A stretch of 39,056 nt of DNA from positions 1 to 39,056 of the forward strand of contig CAMBZR010000024.1 in assembly GCA_945872285.1 (NCBI GenBank), given 5' to 3'. How positions within the stretch are numbered: position 1 is the stretch's first letter; every line of letters begins with the position of its first letter. Under the pieces are notes generated by a model, which was given only the letters and a program-made list of their open reading frames with translations, ran no database searches and was not told the DNA's origin. The translations under genes and the position numbers were made by a program. Shown piece by piece: positions 24,669 to 33,081 of this stretch. The DNA comes from Bordetella parapertussis (lineage in GTDB: Bacteria; Pseudomonadota; Gammaproteobacteria; Burkholderiales; Burkholderiaceae_B).

Positions 24669-24950
24669 ATGAACACTCTAAACTTTGAAACCTTCCAAAA
24701 ACAATCCCTCGAAGCCGGCTTTGACCAAGTCCTTGAACGCACTTGGGCAGCCGATACGGTCGTGCCAACACACACGCACCCGTTTAGTGTGCAGGCGCTC
24801 GTGACCCAAGGTGAAATGTGGTTAACCTGTGGCGGCGTGACCCGACACCTCATGGCGGGTGGCACGTTTGAGATGAAGAGTGAAGAACCCCATTCTGAGC
24901 GTTACGGTGCTGAAGGCGCCACGTTTTGGGTGGCTCGGCGCCACGCTTAA
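24669..24950 (+). CDS. Small cupin-domain protein
   Basis: A 93-residue single-domain cupin with the metal motif THTHPFSVQALVTQGEMWL and a later PHSER stretch at the second motif. No signal peptide is visible. It is divergent from the copper operon with a 152-base gap between starts, and its ribosome-binding site is weak. Small cupins of this kind are usually metal-dependent enzymes or sensors of unknown substrate. A role linked to copper or chromate is possible only by position. Confidence 0.75.
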   Translation: MNTLNFETFQKQSLEAGFDQVLERTWAADTVVPTHTHPFSVQALVTQGEMWLTCGGVTRHLMAGGTFEMKSEEPHSERYGAEGATFWVARRHA

Positions 24951-25090
24951 ACGGCACCAAAATGAAACAACTCCTCTGCCGTTACGCTAAGGAGGCTCGA
25001 CGTACCTTGCAAATATCTTGCTTCTCACGAAGCTAACGTCTTCTTTTTGCGCTTCGCACCGCGCTCACGATTTCTCTCTTTGAGATCCCT

Positions 25091-26434
25091 TTGAACACAG
25101 ACACCCTCGAGCAAGCCCCGCAGGTTAGTTTTTGGCAAGCGGTGGGCTTTTGGCTCAAGCTGGGTTTCATCAGCTTTGGTGGCCCAGCCGGTCAAATCGC
25201 GATCATGCACGAAGAACTTGTCGTCAGACGGCGCTGGATCTCTGAAAAGCGTTTTCTGCATGCGTTGAACTATTGCATGGTGTTGCCAGGCCCCGAGGCG
25301 CAACAACTGGCAACCTACATCGGCTGGTTGATGCACAAGACGCGCGGCGGCATCGTGGCGGGCGTTTTGTTCGTGCTGCCGTCTTTATTTCTGTTGATCG
25401 GGCTGTCATGGCTTTACATCGCTTACGGCGAAGTGCCGCTGATCGCTGGTTTGTTCTACGGCATCAAACCTGCAGTCACCGCCATCGTGGTTCAGGCCGC
25501 GCATCGTATCGGCTCGCGGGCGCTCAAAAATAATTGGCTTTGGGCAATCGCTGCCGCGAGCTTTGTCGCGATTTTTGCACTAAACGTACCGTTTCCTTTT
25601 ATCGTCTTGGGCGCCGCACTCATTGGCTTTTTAGGCGGTCGCTATGCGCCCGCATACTTCAGCTCAAGCGCCGGGCACGGCAAAAAAGAACAATCCTCTG
25701 GTCGCGCCTTAATCGATGACGACACTCCGACCCCAGCGCATGCACTGTTCAATTGGCCGCGGCTGCTTCAAGTGCTTATGATTGGAGCAGCTCTGTGGGC
25801 GGTGCCAATGGGGTGGCTGACTTGGCACTTTGAGTGGGATCACACACTCACTCAGATGAGTTGGTTTTTTACAAAGGCAGCTTTATTAACCTTTGGTGGC
25901 GCGTATGCCGTGTTGCCTTACGTCTACCAAGGCGCAGTCGACACCTTTGGCTGGGCCACACCGGTACAAATGATTGACGGGCTAGCGCTGGGTGAAACAA
26001 CCCCTGGGCCCTTAATCATGGTGGTGGCCTTTGTAGCCTTTATAGGCGGCTACGTTAAGGCATTGTTCGGGCCAGACAGTTTATTTTTAGCCGGTGCGCT
26101 CGCCGCCTGTCTGGTGACCTGGTTTACTTTTTTACCGTCGTTTCTATTTATTCTCGCGGGTGGCCCTTTGATTGAAACCACCCACAATGACTTGAAGTTT
26201 ACCGCCCCCTTAACCGCAATCACCGCTGCCGTGGTGGGTGTCATTCTAAACTTGGCGCTGTTTTTTGGCTATCACGTGTTATGGCCCAACGGCTTTAGCG
26301 GTGTCTTTGATTGGCCCTCTGCCGTGCTGGCGCTGGCGGCAGGCGTTGCGCTGTTTAGATATAAACGAAACGTGATTCACGTCATTGCTGTTTGCGGCTT
26401 ACTTGGTATCTGCTTCAAGTGGTTTTTGACCTGA
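25091..26434 (+). CDS. chrA: Chromate transporter (ChrA family)
   Basis: A 447-residue inner-membrane protein made of two homologous chromate-transporter halves (PF02417 twice). The first has GFISFGGPAGQIAIMH and LPGPEAQQLATYIGW; the second has LTFGGAYAVLPYVYQ and TTPGPLIMVVAFVAFIGG. Bidomain ChrA proteins expel chromate, probably coupled to proton movement; some homologues carry other anions. The start is taken as TTG 25091 with only a weak ribosome-binding site, so the exact N-terminus is uncertain. No chrB regulator is adjacent. Confidence 0.9.
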   Translation: MNTDTLEQAPQVSFWQAVGFWLKLGFISFGGPAGQIAIMHEELVVRRRWISEKRFLHALNYCMVLPGPEAQQLATYIGWLMHKTRGGIVAGVLFVLPSLFLLIGLSWLYIAYGEVPLIAGLFYGIKPAVTAIVVQAAHRIGSRALKNNWLWAIAAASFVAIFALNVPFPFIVLGAALIGFLGGRYAPAYFSSSAGHGKKEQSSGRALIDDDTPTPAHALFNWPRLLQVLMIGAALWAVPMGWLTWHFEWDHTLTQMSWFFTKAALLTFGGAYAVLPYVYQGAVDTFGWATPVQMIDGLALGETTPGPLIMVVAFVAFIGGYVKALFGPDSLFLAGALAACLVTWFTFLPSFLFILAGGPLIETTHNDLKFTAPLTAITAAVVGVILNLALFFGYHVLWPNGFSGVFDWPSAVLALAAGVALFRYKRNVIHVIAVCGLLGICFKWFLT

Positions 26435-26505
26435 CCCCGCACACGCCTCAAGGCCGTTTAAGCAAAAAACCCTTGAGCCGCAATAGCCTTCAGTTCATGA
26501 GGTAT

Positions 26506-26537
26506 ATTCTTGACTAATTTACTGGGTTATTTATCAT
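26506..26537 (+). promoter_or_regulatory. Sigma70 promoter overlapping an IscR-box-like sequence
   Basis: TTGACT (26510-26515) and TATCAT (26532-26537) are spaced by 16 bases, a good promoter 33 bases before the Mrp start. Bases 26506-26530 also fit the E. coli type 1 IscR site at 21 of 25 positions by my count from memory, including the GACT half and the ending TTAT, but the second half has ACTG where AGTC is expected. An Fe-S-sensing repressor here would make sense because the operon encodes Fe-S carriers. The promoter is likely; the IscR reading is inference. Confidence 0.55.
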
Positions 26538-26569
26538 AGCCCTATCAATCGTTAGGGATTTAATTTGTT

Positions 26570-27823
26570 ATGCAAGCGACTCACACTGATTTAAGCCAAC
26601 CTCAGGGCCAGCCACAAGGTCAACCTCAGCCTCAAGGCCCTGAAAAACTGCCTGGCATTAGACACATCATTGCGGTAGGCAGCGGCAAAGGCGGCGTCGG
26701 CAAATCAACGGTCAGCACCAACCTTGCGTTGGCATTACAACAGACTGGCGCCACGGTTGGTTTAGTCGATGCTGATATTTTAGGCCCCAGTATTTGCGGC
26801 ATGCTTGGCATCAACACAAGCGGCCAGCCGGCCATGACCGCCGAGGGCAAGATGGTGCCCGCACAGCGCTTCGGGCTCAAAGTGGTGTCGATGGCGATGT
26901 TCACCGGCGACGACACGCCTGCGGTGTTGCGTGGCCCGATGGTCACAAAATATTTGCGACTGTTTACCGCCGGTGTTGAGTGGGGCAACTTAGATTATTT
27001 GATTCTTGATCTGCCGCCAGGCACAGGCGATACCCAACTCACCATCGCGCAAAGCACACCGTTATCAGGCGTTGTTATTGTGACCACGCCGCAGGCGGTG
27101 AGCTTAAAGATTGCGCGCCGTGGCTTACGCATGTTTCAAAAGGTGCACGTGCCGATTTTGGGCATTGTCGAAAACATGCGCACCTTCACTTGCCCACACT
27201 GCGGCGAAACCACCGACATCTTCAGGCATGGCGGTGGCGAAAAAATGAGTCAAGAACTTGAGGTACCATTTTTAGGTGCCCTTCCGCTCGCCAGCGAGGT
27301 CGTCACCTGTGGCGATGAGGGTCGCCCAATCGTGGCGGGCTTGCCACAGTCGGCAAGTGCTCAGGTATACACCTCAATCGCAGCGCAACTGGTTCAAGCG
27401 ATGCGCAACACCGCTACGGTACTAAAACCGTTCATGTGGGACTTTGAAGCAAACGCGGGTGCCCCCGAATGGTTATCTAACGAAGTGCACAAGAACGGCG
27501 CAATCGACACACCTATCGGCATGCGTAAGCGCGATGCCCGCACGCTCACCGTACTCTGGGAAGACGGCCTTCAATCCGATTTTGACGTACGCGACATGCG
27601 CTTAGCCTGCCAATGCGCGCTATGCGTTGAAGAGATGAGCGGTCGCCCCTTACTCGATCCAAAAACCGTACGTGCCGATGTTGCCCCCAAGAAGATCATG
27701 AGTGTCGGCAACTATGCCATTGGCTTTGACTGGAACGATGGTCACAACAGCGGGATTCATGCGTTTACCAGGCTCAGAAAATTTGCCGATGAAGCGGCGG
27801 CAAATCGGTCTGAAGATGTCTAA
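26570..27823 (+). CDS. Mrp/ApbC-type Fe-S carrier ATPase fused to DUF971
   Basis: A 417-residue P-loop protein of the Mrp/NBP35 group, which binds and transfers Fe-S clusters. The deviant Walker A GSGKGGVGKST is at residues 37-47 and the cluster-binding CxxC (FTCPHCGE) near residue 206. It lacks the usual N-terminal DUF59/MIP18 domain; instead it begins with a Pro/Gln-rich stretch and carries a C-terminal DUF971 domain (about 315-405, with ACQCALC). DUF971 is the GBBH-like N-terminal module that binds zinc in gamma-butyrobetaine hydroxylase. The gene overlaps nfuA by eight bases, so the two products probably cooperate in Fe-S delivery. Confidence 0.88.
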   Translation: MQATHTDLSQPQGQPQGQPQPQGPEKLPGIRHIIAVGSGKGGVGKSTVSTNLALALQQTGATVGLVDADILGPSICGMLGINTSGQPAMTAEGKMVPAQRFGLKVVSMAMFTGDDTPAVLRGPMVTKYLRLFTAGVEWGNLDYLILDLPPGTGDTQLTIAQSTPLSGVVIVTTPQAVSLKIARRGLRMFQKVHVPILGIVENMRTFTCPHCGETTDIFRHGGGEKMSQELEVPFLGALPLASEVVTCGDEGRPIVAGLPQSASAQVYTSIAAQLVQAMRNTATVLKPFMWDFEANAGAPEWLSNEVHKNGAIDTPIGMRKRDARTLTVLWEDGLQSDFDVRDMRLACQCALCVEEMSGRPLLDPKTVRADVAPKKIMSVGNYAIGFDWNDGHNSGIHAFTRLRKFADEAAANRSEDV

Positions 27824-28451
27824 CACCAGCGCCCTGCACGCCACGCAGGTTCATGCTCCGATCACGATCAAGGCTGAAACTGCGATCGCAGATCCTGACA
27901 CGTGCAAATTTACAGTCAGTACGATTGTGCAGGCGGGCGGGCCGTTTTTCTTTGCAAGTGCAGAGCAAGCGGCAAGCGCCCCCTTGGCGGCAACGCTCTT
28001 TGAACTGCCGGGGGTAGCTTCTGTACTAATTGCCGACAACACGGTATCTATTAGCAAGTTGGCCGATACTTCGTGGCAAACCTTGAAGGCTGCGATCGGT
28101 GCCGCCATCCGAACTAAATTGTTATCAGGATCGCCAGCCGTACTTGCCGCCGCGGTTGCCGCCCAAGCGCAGGGCCGCTCTTCTGAAGTCGTGCGTGAGA
28201 TTGTTCAAGACATTCTTGATCGCGAAGTCAACCGCTCAATCGCCAGCCATGGCGGCGAGATCTCGATTGTCGATCTGCGCGAAGGGCAACTCTACGTGCG
28301 TATGAGTGGCGGCTGTCAAGGCTGTGCCTCGTCTGAGGCCACGCTCAAACAAGGCTTTGAAGTCATGGTAAAAAGAGCCGCGCCAGAGATCACCGAGATT
28401 ATTGACGTGACCGACCATCAGTCTGGACAAAAGCCGTATTACTCGCGCTAA
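27816..28451 (+). CDS. NfuA-like Fe-S scaffold/carrier protein
   Basis: A 211-residue protein with an N-terminal Nfu_N-type domain (FTVSTIVQAGGPFFFASAEQ, about residues 29-95) and a C-terminal NifU-like domain with the cluster-binding motif GGCQGCASS. Nfu proteins carry a 4Fe-4S cluster between assembly scaffold and target apoproteins. I placed the start at ATG 27816, which overlaps the Mrp stop by eight bases (ATGTCTAA); this implies translational coupling. The Mrp-Nfu pair under one promoter is a compact Fe-S delivery unit. Confidence 0.88.
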   Translation: MSNTSALHATQVHAPITIKAETAIADPDTCKFTVSTIVQAGGPFFFASAEQAASAPLAATLFELPGVASVLIADNTVSISKLADTSWQTLKAAIGAAIRTKLLSGSPAVLAAAVAAQAQGRSSEVVREIVQDILDREVNRSIASHGGEISIVDLREGQLYVRMSGGCQGCASSEATLKQGFEVMVKRAAPEITEIIDVTDHQSGQKPYYSR

Positions 28452-28459
28452 GCCAAATC

Positions 28460-30076
28460 ATGTTTTTAAGTCTTTCGCGCTGGATCGATCGCAATATTTT
28501 TGAACTTGGCCGTGAAATGCGGCTGTCGTACCTGCCCCCCTTAATGGTGTACGTCGCCGCAGGCGTTTCAAGCCTGACCGGTATCGTCGGCACGTTTTTT
28601 GTTAAAGACTATCTCAATCTTTCTGCTGCCTTTTTAGCGACCTTAAGTTTTTGGGTAGTGATCCCCTGGTCGCTCAAAATGGGGCTTGGGCATATTGTCG
28701 ATTTGTTGTGGCGTTTCAAAAGCGGGTTGCTTTTTGTAGGCGCTTCCCTAATTGCGACAAGCTTGCTCATCATGGTGGGTTTGGTATCCGAACGCGAGGC
28801 GATGGCCGCTCTGCTGTCAGTTGAGGTCTGGTTCGTACTGAGCGCCTTGCTCGCTCCCATCGGCTATGTCCTACAGGATGCTGTCGCTGACGCCATGACG
28901 GTTGAAGCGGTCCCTCATGTCGACGAACACGGCCAACCCATTGCACCCGAACGCCTAAAACTGATGCACACCACCATGCAAACCTTGGGGCGTGTGGCCA
29001 TTATCGGTGGCTCGGTGCTCGTAGCGCTGCTAAACCTATATGCCTTTGCAGGCGTACAGCACCTCTCTGAGGCCGAAAAACTCACGCGCTATGCACAGGT
29101 TTACACTCTGGCACTTGGAATCCCGCTCATCTCGGTAGCGGGCGTGGTCGTCGCGGCCTGGCTACACGCTCGCGATAAACAACGCTTGATCAAGCAAGGT
29201 TTCACCAAAGAGCAGGCGCGAACCGCCCTCGCCTCACATATCGAACTCGTCACACCCAACTGGACCATTCTGTTAGGTAGCCTGGTCTTCGTGGTTTTCA
29301 CACTCACCATGGGCTTGAGTCAAGTCAGGTATGGTCAAGAAATTATTTTTGTCGGCTCAATGACCATCATCATTTTTTTGATGAGTCGACTCACACGTGA
29401 TCTTGAACCGCAGATGCGCTCAACCCTTGTGGGTACCGCGCTCGTGATTTTTTTCTTTAGAGCGATTCCAACACCTGGGCCCGGTGTCACCTGGTGGCTG
29501 ATCGATGAACTTAAGTTTGATCAACATTTTTTTTCAATACTCTCGTTGATTGGTAGTGTGCTGTCTTTACTAGGAATGTTTATTTTTCGTCGCTTTATGG
29601 CCGAAAAATCGATTGTCTATATCGTCGGTACTCTCACCATTTTTGGCACGTTGCTGGCCTTACCGACCTTAGGGATGGTGCATGGCCTGCATCACTGGAC
29701 AGCCGCGATGACCGGCGGCGTTGTTGATGCACACGTCATCGCGCTCATCGATACCGCGCTTGAGTCGCCACTCGGGCAAGTTGCGATGATCCCAATGCTT
29801 GCCTGGATCGCACGCTCAGCACCTGACAACTTGAAGGCCACCTACTTTGCAGTGATGGCTTCGTTTACGAATCTCGCGCTCTCGCTGAGCCAACTCGGCA
29901 CCAAATATCTAAACCAAATTTTTGAAATTACACGTGCGACCAAAACAGCAACGGCCCAAAGTACGGCAAACTACACCGAACTCGGACCGCTGTTAATCAC
30001 CACGATTTGTCTTGGCTTTGCGATGCCTTTTATCGCGATTGCTATTGTCAAACTGACGCGATTTAAAAGTAACTAA
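28460..30076 (+). CDS. MFS carrier, BT1 (folate/biopterin)-like
   Basis: A 538-residue integral membrane protein with about twelve hydrophobic segments, MFS-like. The segment IGYVLQDAVADAMTVEAVP resembles the D-x-x-A-D-A motif of the BT1 folate-biopterin transporters (PF03092), though I am less sure of the subfamily than of MFS. It follows nfuA after 8 bases and therefore belongs to the Mrp-Nfu operon. A link to pterin or to an Fe-S-dependent pathway is possible. The gene ends in a convergent 74-base gap with the flavocytochrome gene. Confidence 0.8.
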   Translation: MFLSLSRWIDRNIFELGREMRLSYLPPLMVYVAAGVSSLTGIVGTFFVKDYLNLSAAFLATLSFWVVIPWSLKMGLGHIVDLLWRFKSGLLFVGASLIATSLLIMVGLVSEREAMAALLSVEVWFVLSALLAPIGYVLQDAVADAMTVEAVPHVDEHGQPIAPERLKLMHTTMQTLGRVAIIGGSVLVALLNLYAFAGVQHLSEAEKLTRYAQVYTLALGIPLISVAGVVVAAWLHARDKQRLIKQGFTKEQARTALASHIELVTPNWTILLGSLVFVVFTLTMGLSQVRYGQEIIFVGSMTIIIFLMSRLTRDLEPQMRSTLVGTALVIFFFRAIPTPGPGVTWWLIDELKFDQHFFSILSLIGSVLSLLGMFIFRRFMAEKSIVYIVGTLTIFGTLLALPTLGMVHGLHHWTAAMTGGVVDAHVIALIDTALESPLGQVAMIPMLAWIARSAPDNLKATYFAVMASFTNLALSLSQLGTKYLNQIFEITRATKTATAQSTANYTELGPLLITTICLGFAMPFIAIAIVKLTRFKSN

Positions 30077-30150
30077 AGCGCCAGACTGGCGGCAAACTTG
30101 TCTGAACTGAACGGCGTTAGGCGCTGACCTATCGCCGGCTCGGCAGACGT

Positions 30151-31425
30151 TTAACCCAGACTATCTGCCCAGATGTTGCGTGCCCAGCCCCACGCGTATA
30201 CGCCTTCAAGCTCGGTTGGCCCAGTAGATACCCCACCAGAACCCGCCACAGTTTTAAACGTCTTTTCAGCCTCAACATACTGATGCACGCTTGCCACGTG
30301 GACGACTTGGTTATCGTTGACAAAGCTGTAGCAGGTGTTTGTCAGAACAGGCGCAGGGTTGATTTCCCAACCGTTGAGCTGTGCGATGATGGCGGCAGCC
30401 GCGACTTTAGCGTGCTGATTCGCCATGTGACCAGATTTTGGCATCAAGGGTGCGACCTGAATCGAATCACCCAACACGTGCACATCTTTCGCGGCTGTGG
30501 ATTCAAAAGTTTTGAAGTCGACTTGCACCCAACGTTTATTGGCGTTGGCAATACCGCCTTGTACGGCTAAATCGCCAGCACGCATCGCAGGCAAAATATT
30601 TAAGACATCGGCCTTGAGGTCATCTTGCACGTCAAACTTAAGCGTCTTGGTCTTGGCATCTACCGCGGTCACATTGAACTGTGGACGATATTCGAGGATA
30701 CCTGCGTATTGCTCGGCCCAAACTTTTTTAAACAAGCCGGGCTTTGAGATCACATCAGGGTTCGCATCCAGAATAATAACTTTTGACTTTGGCTTGTTCT
30801 TTTTGAGATAGTTAGCAACCTGGCAAGCGCGCTCGTAGGGGCCTGGTGGGCAACGGTATGGCGCAAGCGGGATACTGATTGCAAAAACGCCGCCATCTTG
30901 CATCGATGCAAGCTGCTTATGCAAGGCAACCGTTTCGTCGCCCGCTTTCCAGGCTTGCAAAGTGACGCCCGCTTGATTGGCTTGCGCCAGGCCTTCGATG
31001 CTGTCAAGCATTAAGCTAATGCCTGGCGACACCACAAGCTTGTCGTATTTAAGAGTTTGGCCTGAGGCGAGTTGAACAGTTTTCTTTTCAGCGTTAAACG
31101 AGGCGACGCTATCTTTTACAACTTTAACGCCATGCTTTTTTTGTAGTGCGTCGTAAGACACGGTGACATCGGCCAAGGTCTTTGAGCCACCAATCACCAA
31201 GTTCGACATTGGGCACGAAATAAATTGCCCATTGGGCTCGATCAAGGTGACATTCGCGGTGTTATTCGAAAGTAGTCTTAAGTATTTAGCCGCAGTCGCG
31301 CCACCGTACCCGCCACCAACCACGACGATTTGAGCCTTGTTGAGGTTGGCGCGTGCAAGCCCTGGCATACCAAGCGCAGCACCGAACAACGCAGAACTTT
31401 GTCCAAGAAATAAACGACGATTCAT
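30151..31425 (-). CDS. fccB: Flavocytochrome c sulfide dehydrogenase, flavin subunit
   Basis: A 424-residue exported flavoprotein. The Tat signal MNRRLFLGQSSALFGAALG is followed by the FAD-binding IVVVGGGYGGATAAKYLRLL. The redox-active cysteines are probably C71 (ISCPMSN) and C365 (LTNTCYSF), as in FCSD. The enzyme oxidises sulfide to sulfur and passes electrons to its cytochrome subunit. The name soxF is also used for this gene in Sox clusters. I chose ATG 31425 with AAGGGGCGCAAC upstream. The cytochrome gene precedes it by 13 bases. Confidence 0.9.
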   Translation of the reverse strand: MNRRLFLGQSSALFGAALGMPGLARANLNKAQIVVVGGGYGGATAAKYLRLLSNNTANVTLIEPNGQFISCPMSNLVIGGSKTLADVTVSYDALQKKHGVKVVKDSVASFNAEKKTVQLASGQTLKYDKLVVSPGISLMLDSIEGLAQANQAGVTLQAWKAGDETVALHKQLASMQDGGVFAISIPLAPYRCPPGPYERACQVANYLKKNKPKSKVIILDANPDVISKPGLFKKVWAEQYAGILEYRPQFNVTAVDAKTKTLKFDVQDDLKADVLNILPAMRAGDLAVQGGIANANKRWVQVDFKTFESTAAKDVHVLGDSIQVAPLMPKSGHMANQHAKVAAAAIIAQLNGWEINPAPVLTNTCYSFVNDNQVVHVASVHQYVEAEKTFKTVAGSGGVSTGPTELEGVYAWGWARNIWADSLG

Positions 31426-31438
31426 GTTGCGCCCCTTT

Positions 31439-31801
31439 TTATTTTTTACCAAGCACAGACGCGATTGTCTGCAGCTGCTCATCTGTGTAGCCTTTGGCTA
31501 ACTGATGCATGATGGTGCCAGTCACAGCGCCGCTTTTGTAATCAGTCATTTTTTTCAAAAGTTCAGCTGAACTGAGATGATTGATGATGGGCATGCCGGT
31601 GCCCACTACACCTTGACCATCCGTTCCATGACAGTTCGCGCAGGTAGCTGCCAAGCCGCGCTGATAGAGCTTAAGTGCGTCTTGGTTTTGCGCCTGCGCT
31701 GCGCCCGCCGCAGCGAGCACCACCGCAAGTGCTGTCGCACCACGCGCGACCGAGCGCCCAAGTGTGCTGAAATCAAATCGTTGTCTGTTGATTGTTCTCA
31801 T
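31439..31801 (-). CDS. Monohaem cytochrome c, likely FccA partner
   Basis: A 120-residue exported cytochrome with one CANCH haem motif (CANCHGTDGQGVVG, around residue 55) and an axial Met candidate in GTGMP. The signal peptide is long (RTINRQRFDFSTLGRS... to QAQ). Being immediately upstream of fccB, it is probably the cytochrome subunit of the sulfide dehydrogenase, here of the short monohaem type rather than the dihaem type. GGAGAAAAC precedes ATG 31801; the longer in-frame start at 31840 is less likely. Confidence 0.85.
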   Translation of the reverse strand: MRTINRQRFDFSTLGRSVARGATALAVVLAAAGAAQAQNQDALKLYQRGLAATCANCHGTDGQGVVGTGMPIINHLSSAELLKKMTDYKSGAVTGTIMHQLAKGYTDEQLQTIASVLGKK

Positions 31802-31993
31802 GTTTTCTCCAAAAAACTGAACAGTTGTGCTGAGCTTCACATTGTGATTACTGGATTATGACCGAGCCTGCGCAACAATAGGCATTACTCTAACAAGGGT
31901 TTGCCCTTAAGGGTCACTTCTCACATCGAATCGTTTGTTATATCGATATGTGTTTGGGTGGTCATCCTCGGGGTGCGCGCGGCGCGATGCACG

Positions 31994-32893
31994 TTAAACA
32001 CCCTTCTCTTTAAACCAGGCCAAGGCTTTTTGCCAACCGTCCTTTGCTGGCCCCTCTTGGTAAGTCTGTCGATAGTCAGCGTGAAACGCATGGGGTGCCT
32101 CTGGGTAGATCTCAAACTTTGAGGACTTTGCCTCAGCCGTGGCATTCGGGCCAGTCAAAGCGAGTTTCATTTTTTCGACATCTGCGAGGGGAATACCAGT
32201 GTCTTGTCCGCCATAGAGCCCCAAGACGGGCGCACGCGTTTGCGCGGCGAGTTCAAGCGGATGCTCTGGGAAATTATTACTTTTTTCATCAGCCAAGCGG
32301 CCATACCAGGCGACACCGGCCCGCAGCGAGGAAAGCTTCTGACAGGCCAACCAGGTAATGCGTCCGCCCCAGCAAAACCCCGTCATCCCCACACGACTCA
32401 GATCGCCGTTATTGGCACCAGCCCACTTTAACGCCGCTTCAATATCACCTAGCACCTGCTGATCAGGGGTCTTGGCGACGATCTGAGACATGATCTCAGC
32501 GACCGTACCTAATTCAGTGGGCTCACCGGCACGCGTAAAAAACTCGGGGGCAATCGCCAGGTAACCTACTTTGGCTAAGCGACGCGTCACGTCGGCGATG
32601 TACTCGTGCACACCAAAAATTTCACTGGCGACGATCACGATTGGCAATTTCCCCTGCGCCTGCGCTGGCCGAGAAGTGTAGGCCGCGATATTTGTGCCGT
32701 TTGAATCGATCGTCACCTCTTCGCTCTGAATGCCAGCAAAGTCCGTTTTAATTGCCTGAGATAAAACTGGCAGGGCTGCGCTGGCAAAGCCGACGCCTAG
32801 GCTACCAAGTGTGGCGGCTTTCATAAAGCGGCGGCGTGAGGTTGAGCGCGCAGCAAACAATGCGGCGCCGTTTTTCGCGAGATCTGAGGTCAT
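31994..32893 (-). CDS. Exported dienelactone hydrolase-family protein
   Basis: A 299-residue alpha/beta hydrolase of the dienelactone hydrolase family, with nucleophile C174 in GFCWGG, D231 in GGQD, H268 in PHAFHADYR and the conserved E91. The N-terminus has a twin-arginine signal (TSRRRFMKAATLGSLGVGFA), which is unusual because classical DLH acts in the cytoplasm on chlorocatechol lactones. GGAGTACAGC precedes ATG 32893. It is divergent from soxC and beside fccAB, so a periplasmic role in sulfur metabolism is possible, but the substrate is unknown. Confidence 0.87.
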   Translation of the reverse strand: MTSDLAKNGAALFAARSTSRRRFMKAATLGSLGVGFASAALPVLSQAIKTDFAGIQSEEVTIDSNGTNIAAYTSRPAQAQGKLPIVIVASEIFGVHEYIADVTRRLAKVGYLAIAPEFFTRAGEPTELGTVAEIMSQIVAKTPDQQVLGDIEAALKWAGANNGDLSRVGMTGFCWGGRITWLACQKLSSLRAGVAWYGRLADEKSNNFPEHPLELAAQTRAPVLGLYGGQDTGIPLADVEKMKLALTGPNATAEAKSSKFEIYPEAPHAFHADYRQTYQEGPAKDGWQKALAWFKEKGV

Positions 32894-33007
32894 GCTGTAC
32901 TCCTGACTTGATATGAAGTTATCATGCCCTAGATTACCGGTCCCATCGCGCTCACGAGGGTTTTTACCGATAGCGTCAGGCAGTCTTTTTAAATTACTTT
33001 TAGACAT

Positions 33008-33030
33008 TAGCTTATAACTAACTTTAGCTA
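33008..33030. promoter_or_regulatory. Inverted repeat in the sox control region
   Basis: TAGCT and AGCTA flank a 13-base AT-rich core that also contains TATAAC (33013-33018). It lies about 50 bases before the soxC start, in the 188-base divergent region shared with the dienelactone hydrolase gene. Its place suits an operator for the ArsR-type SoxR repressor known from other sox clusters, but no soxR gene is in the window and the repeat is short. Confidence 0.35.
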
Positions 33031-33081
33031 TTTTTTCTTGCACCCCTTTTGACCTCCAGTCCGTGCTCTAGGAAACCACAA

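Noticed and set aside
26446..26478. Terminator after the chromate transporter (CTCAAGG/CCTTGAG)
   Set aside because: A seven-pair stem with a 19-base loop and no T-run is too weak to call.
30077..30150. CGCCAG-A-CTGGCG palindrome between the MFS and fccB genes as a terminator
   Set aside because: The loop is too tight as drawn and there is no T-run; it remains only a possible weak hairpin.
33049..33081. TTG at 33049 as the start of soxC
   Set aside because: It has no ribosome-binding site, while GTG 33082 has AGGA at good spacing and gives the usual SoxC N-terminus.
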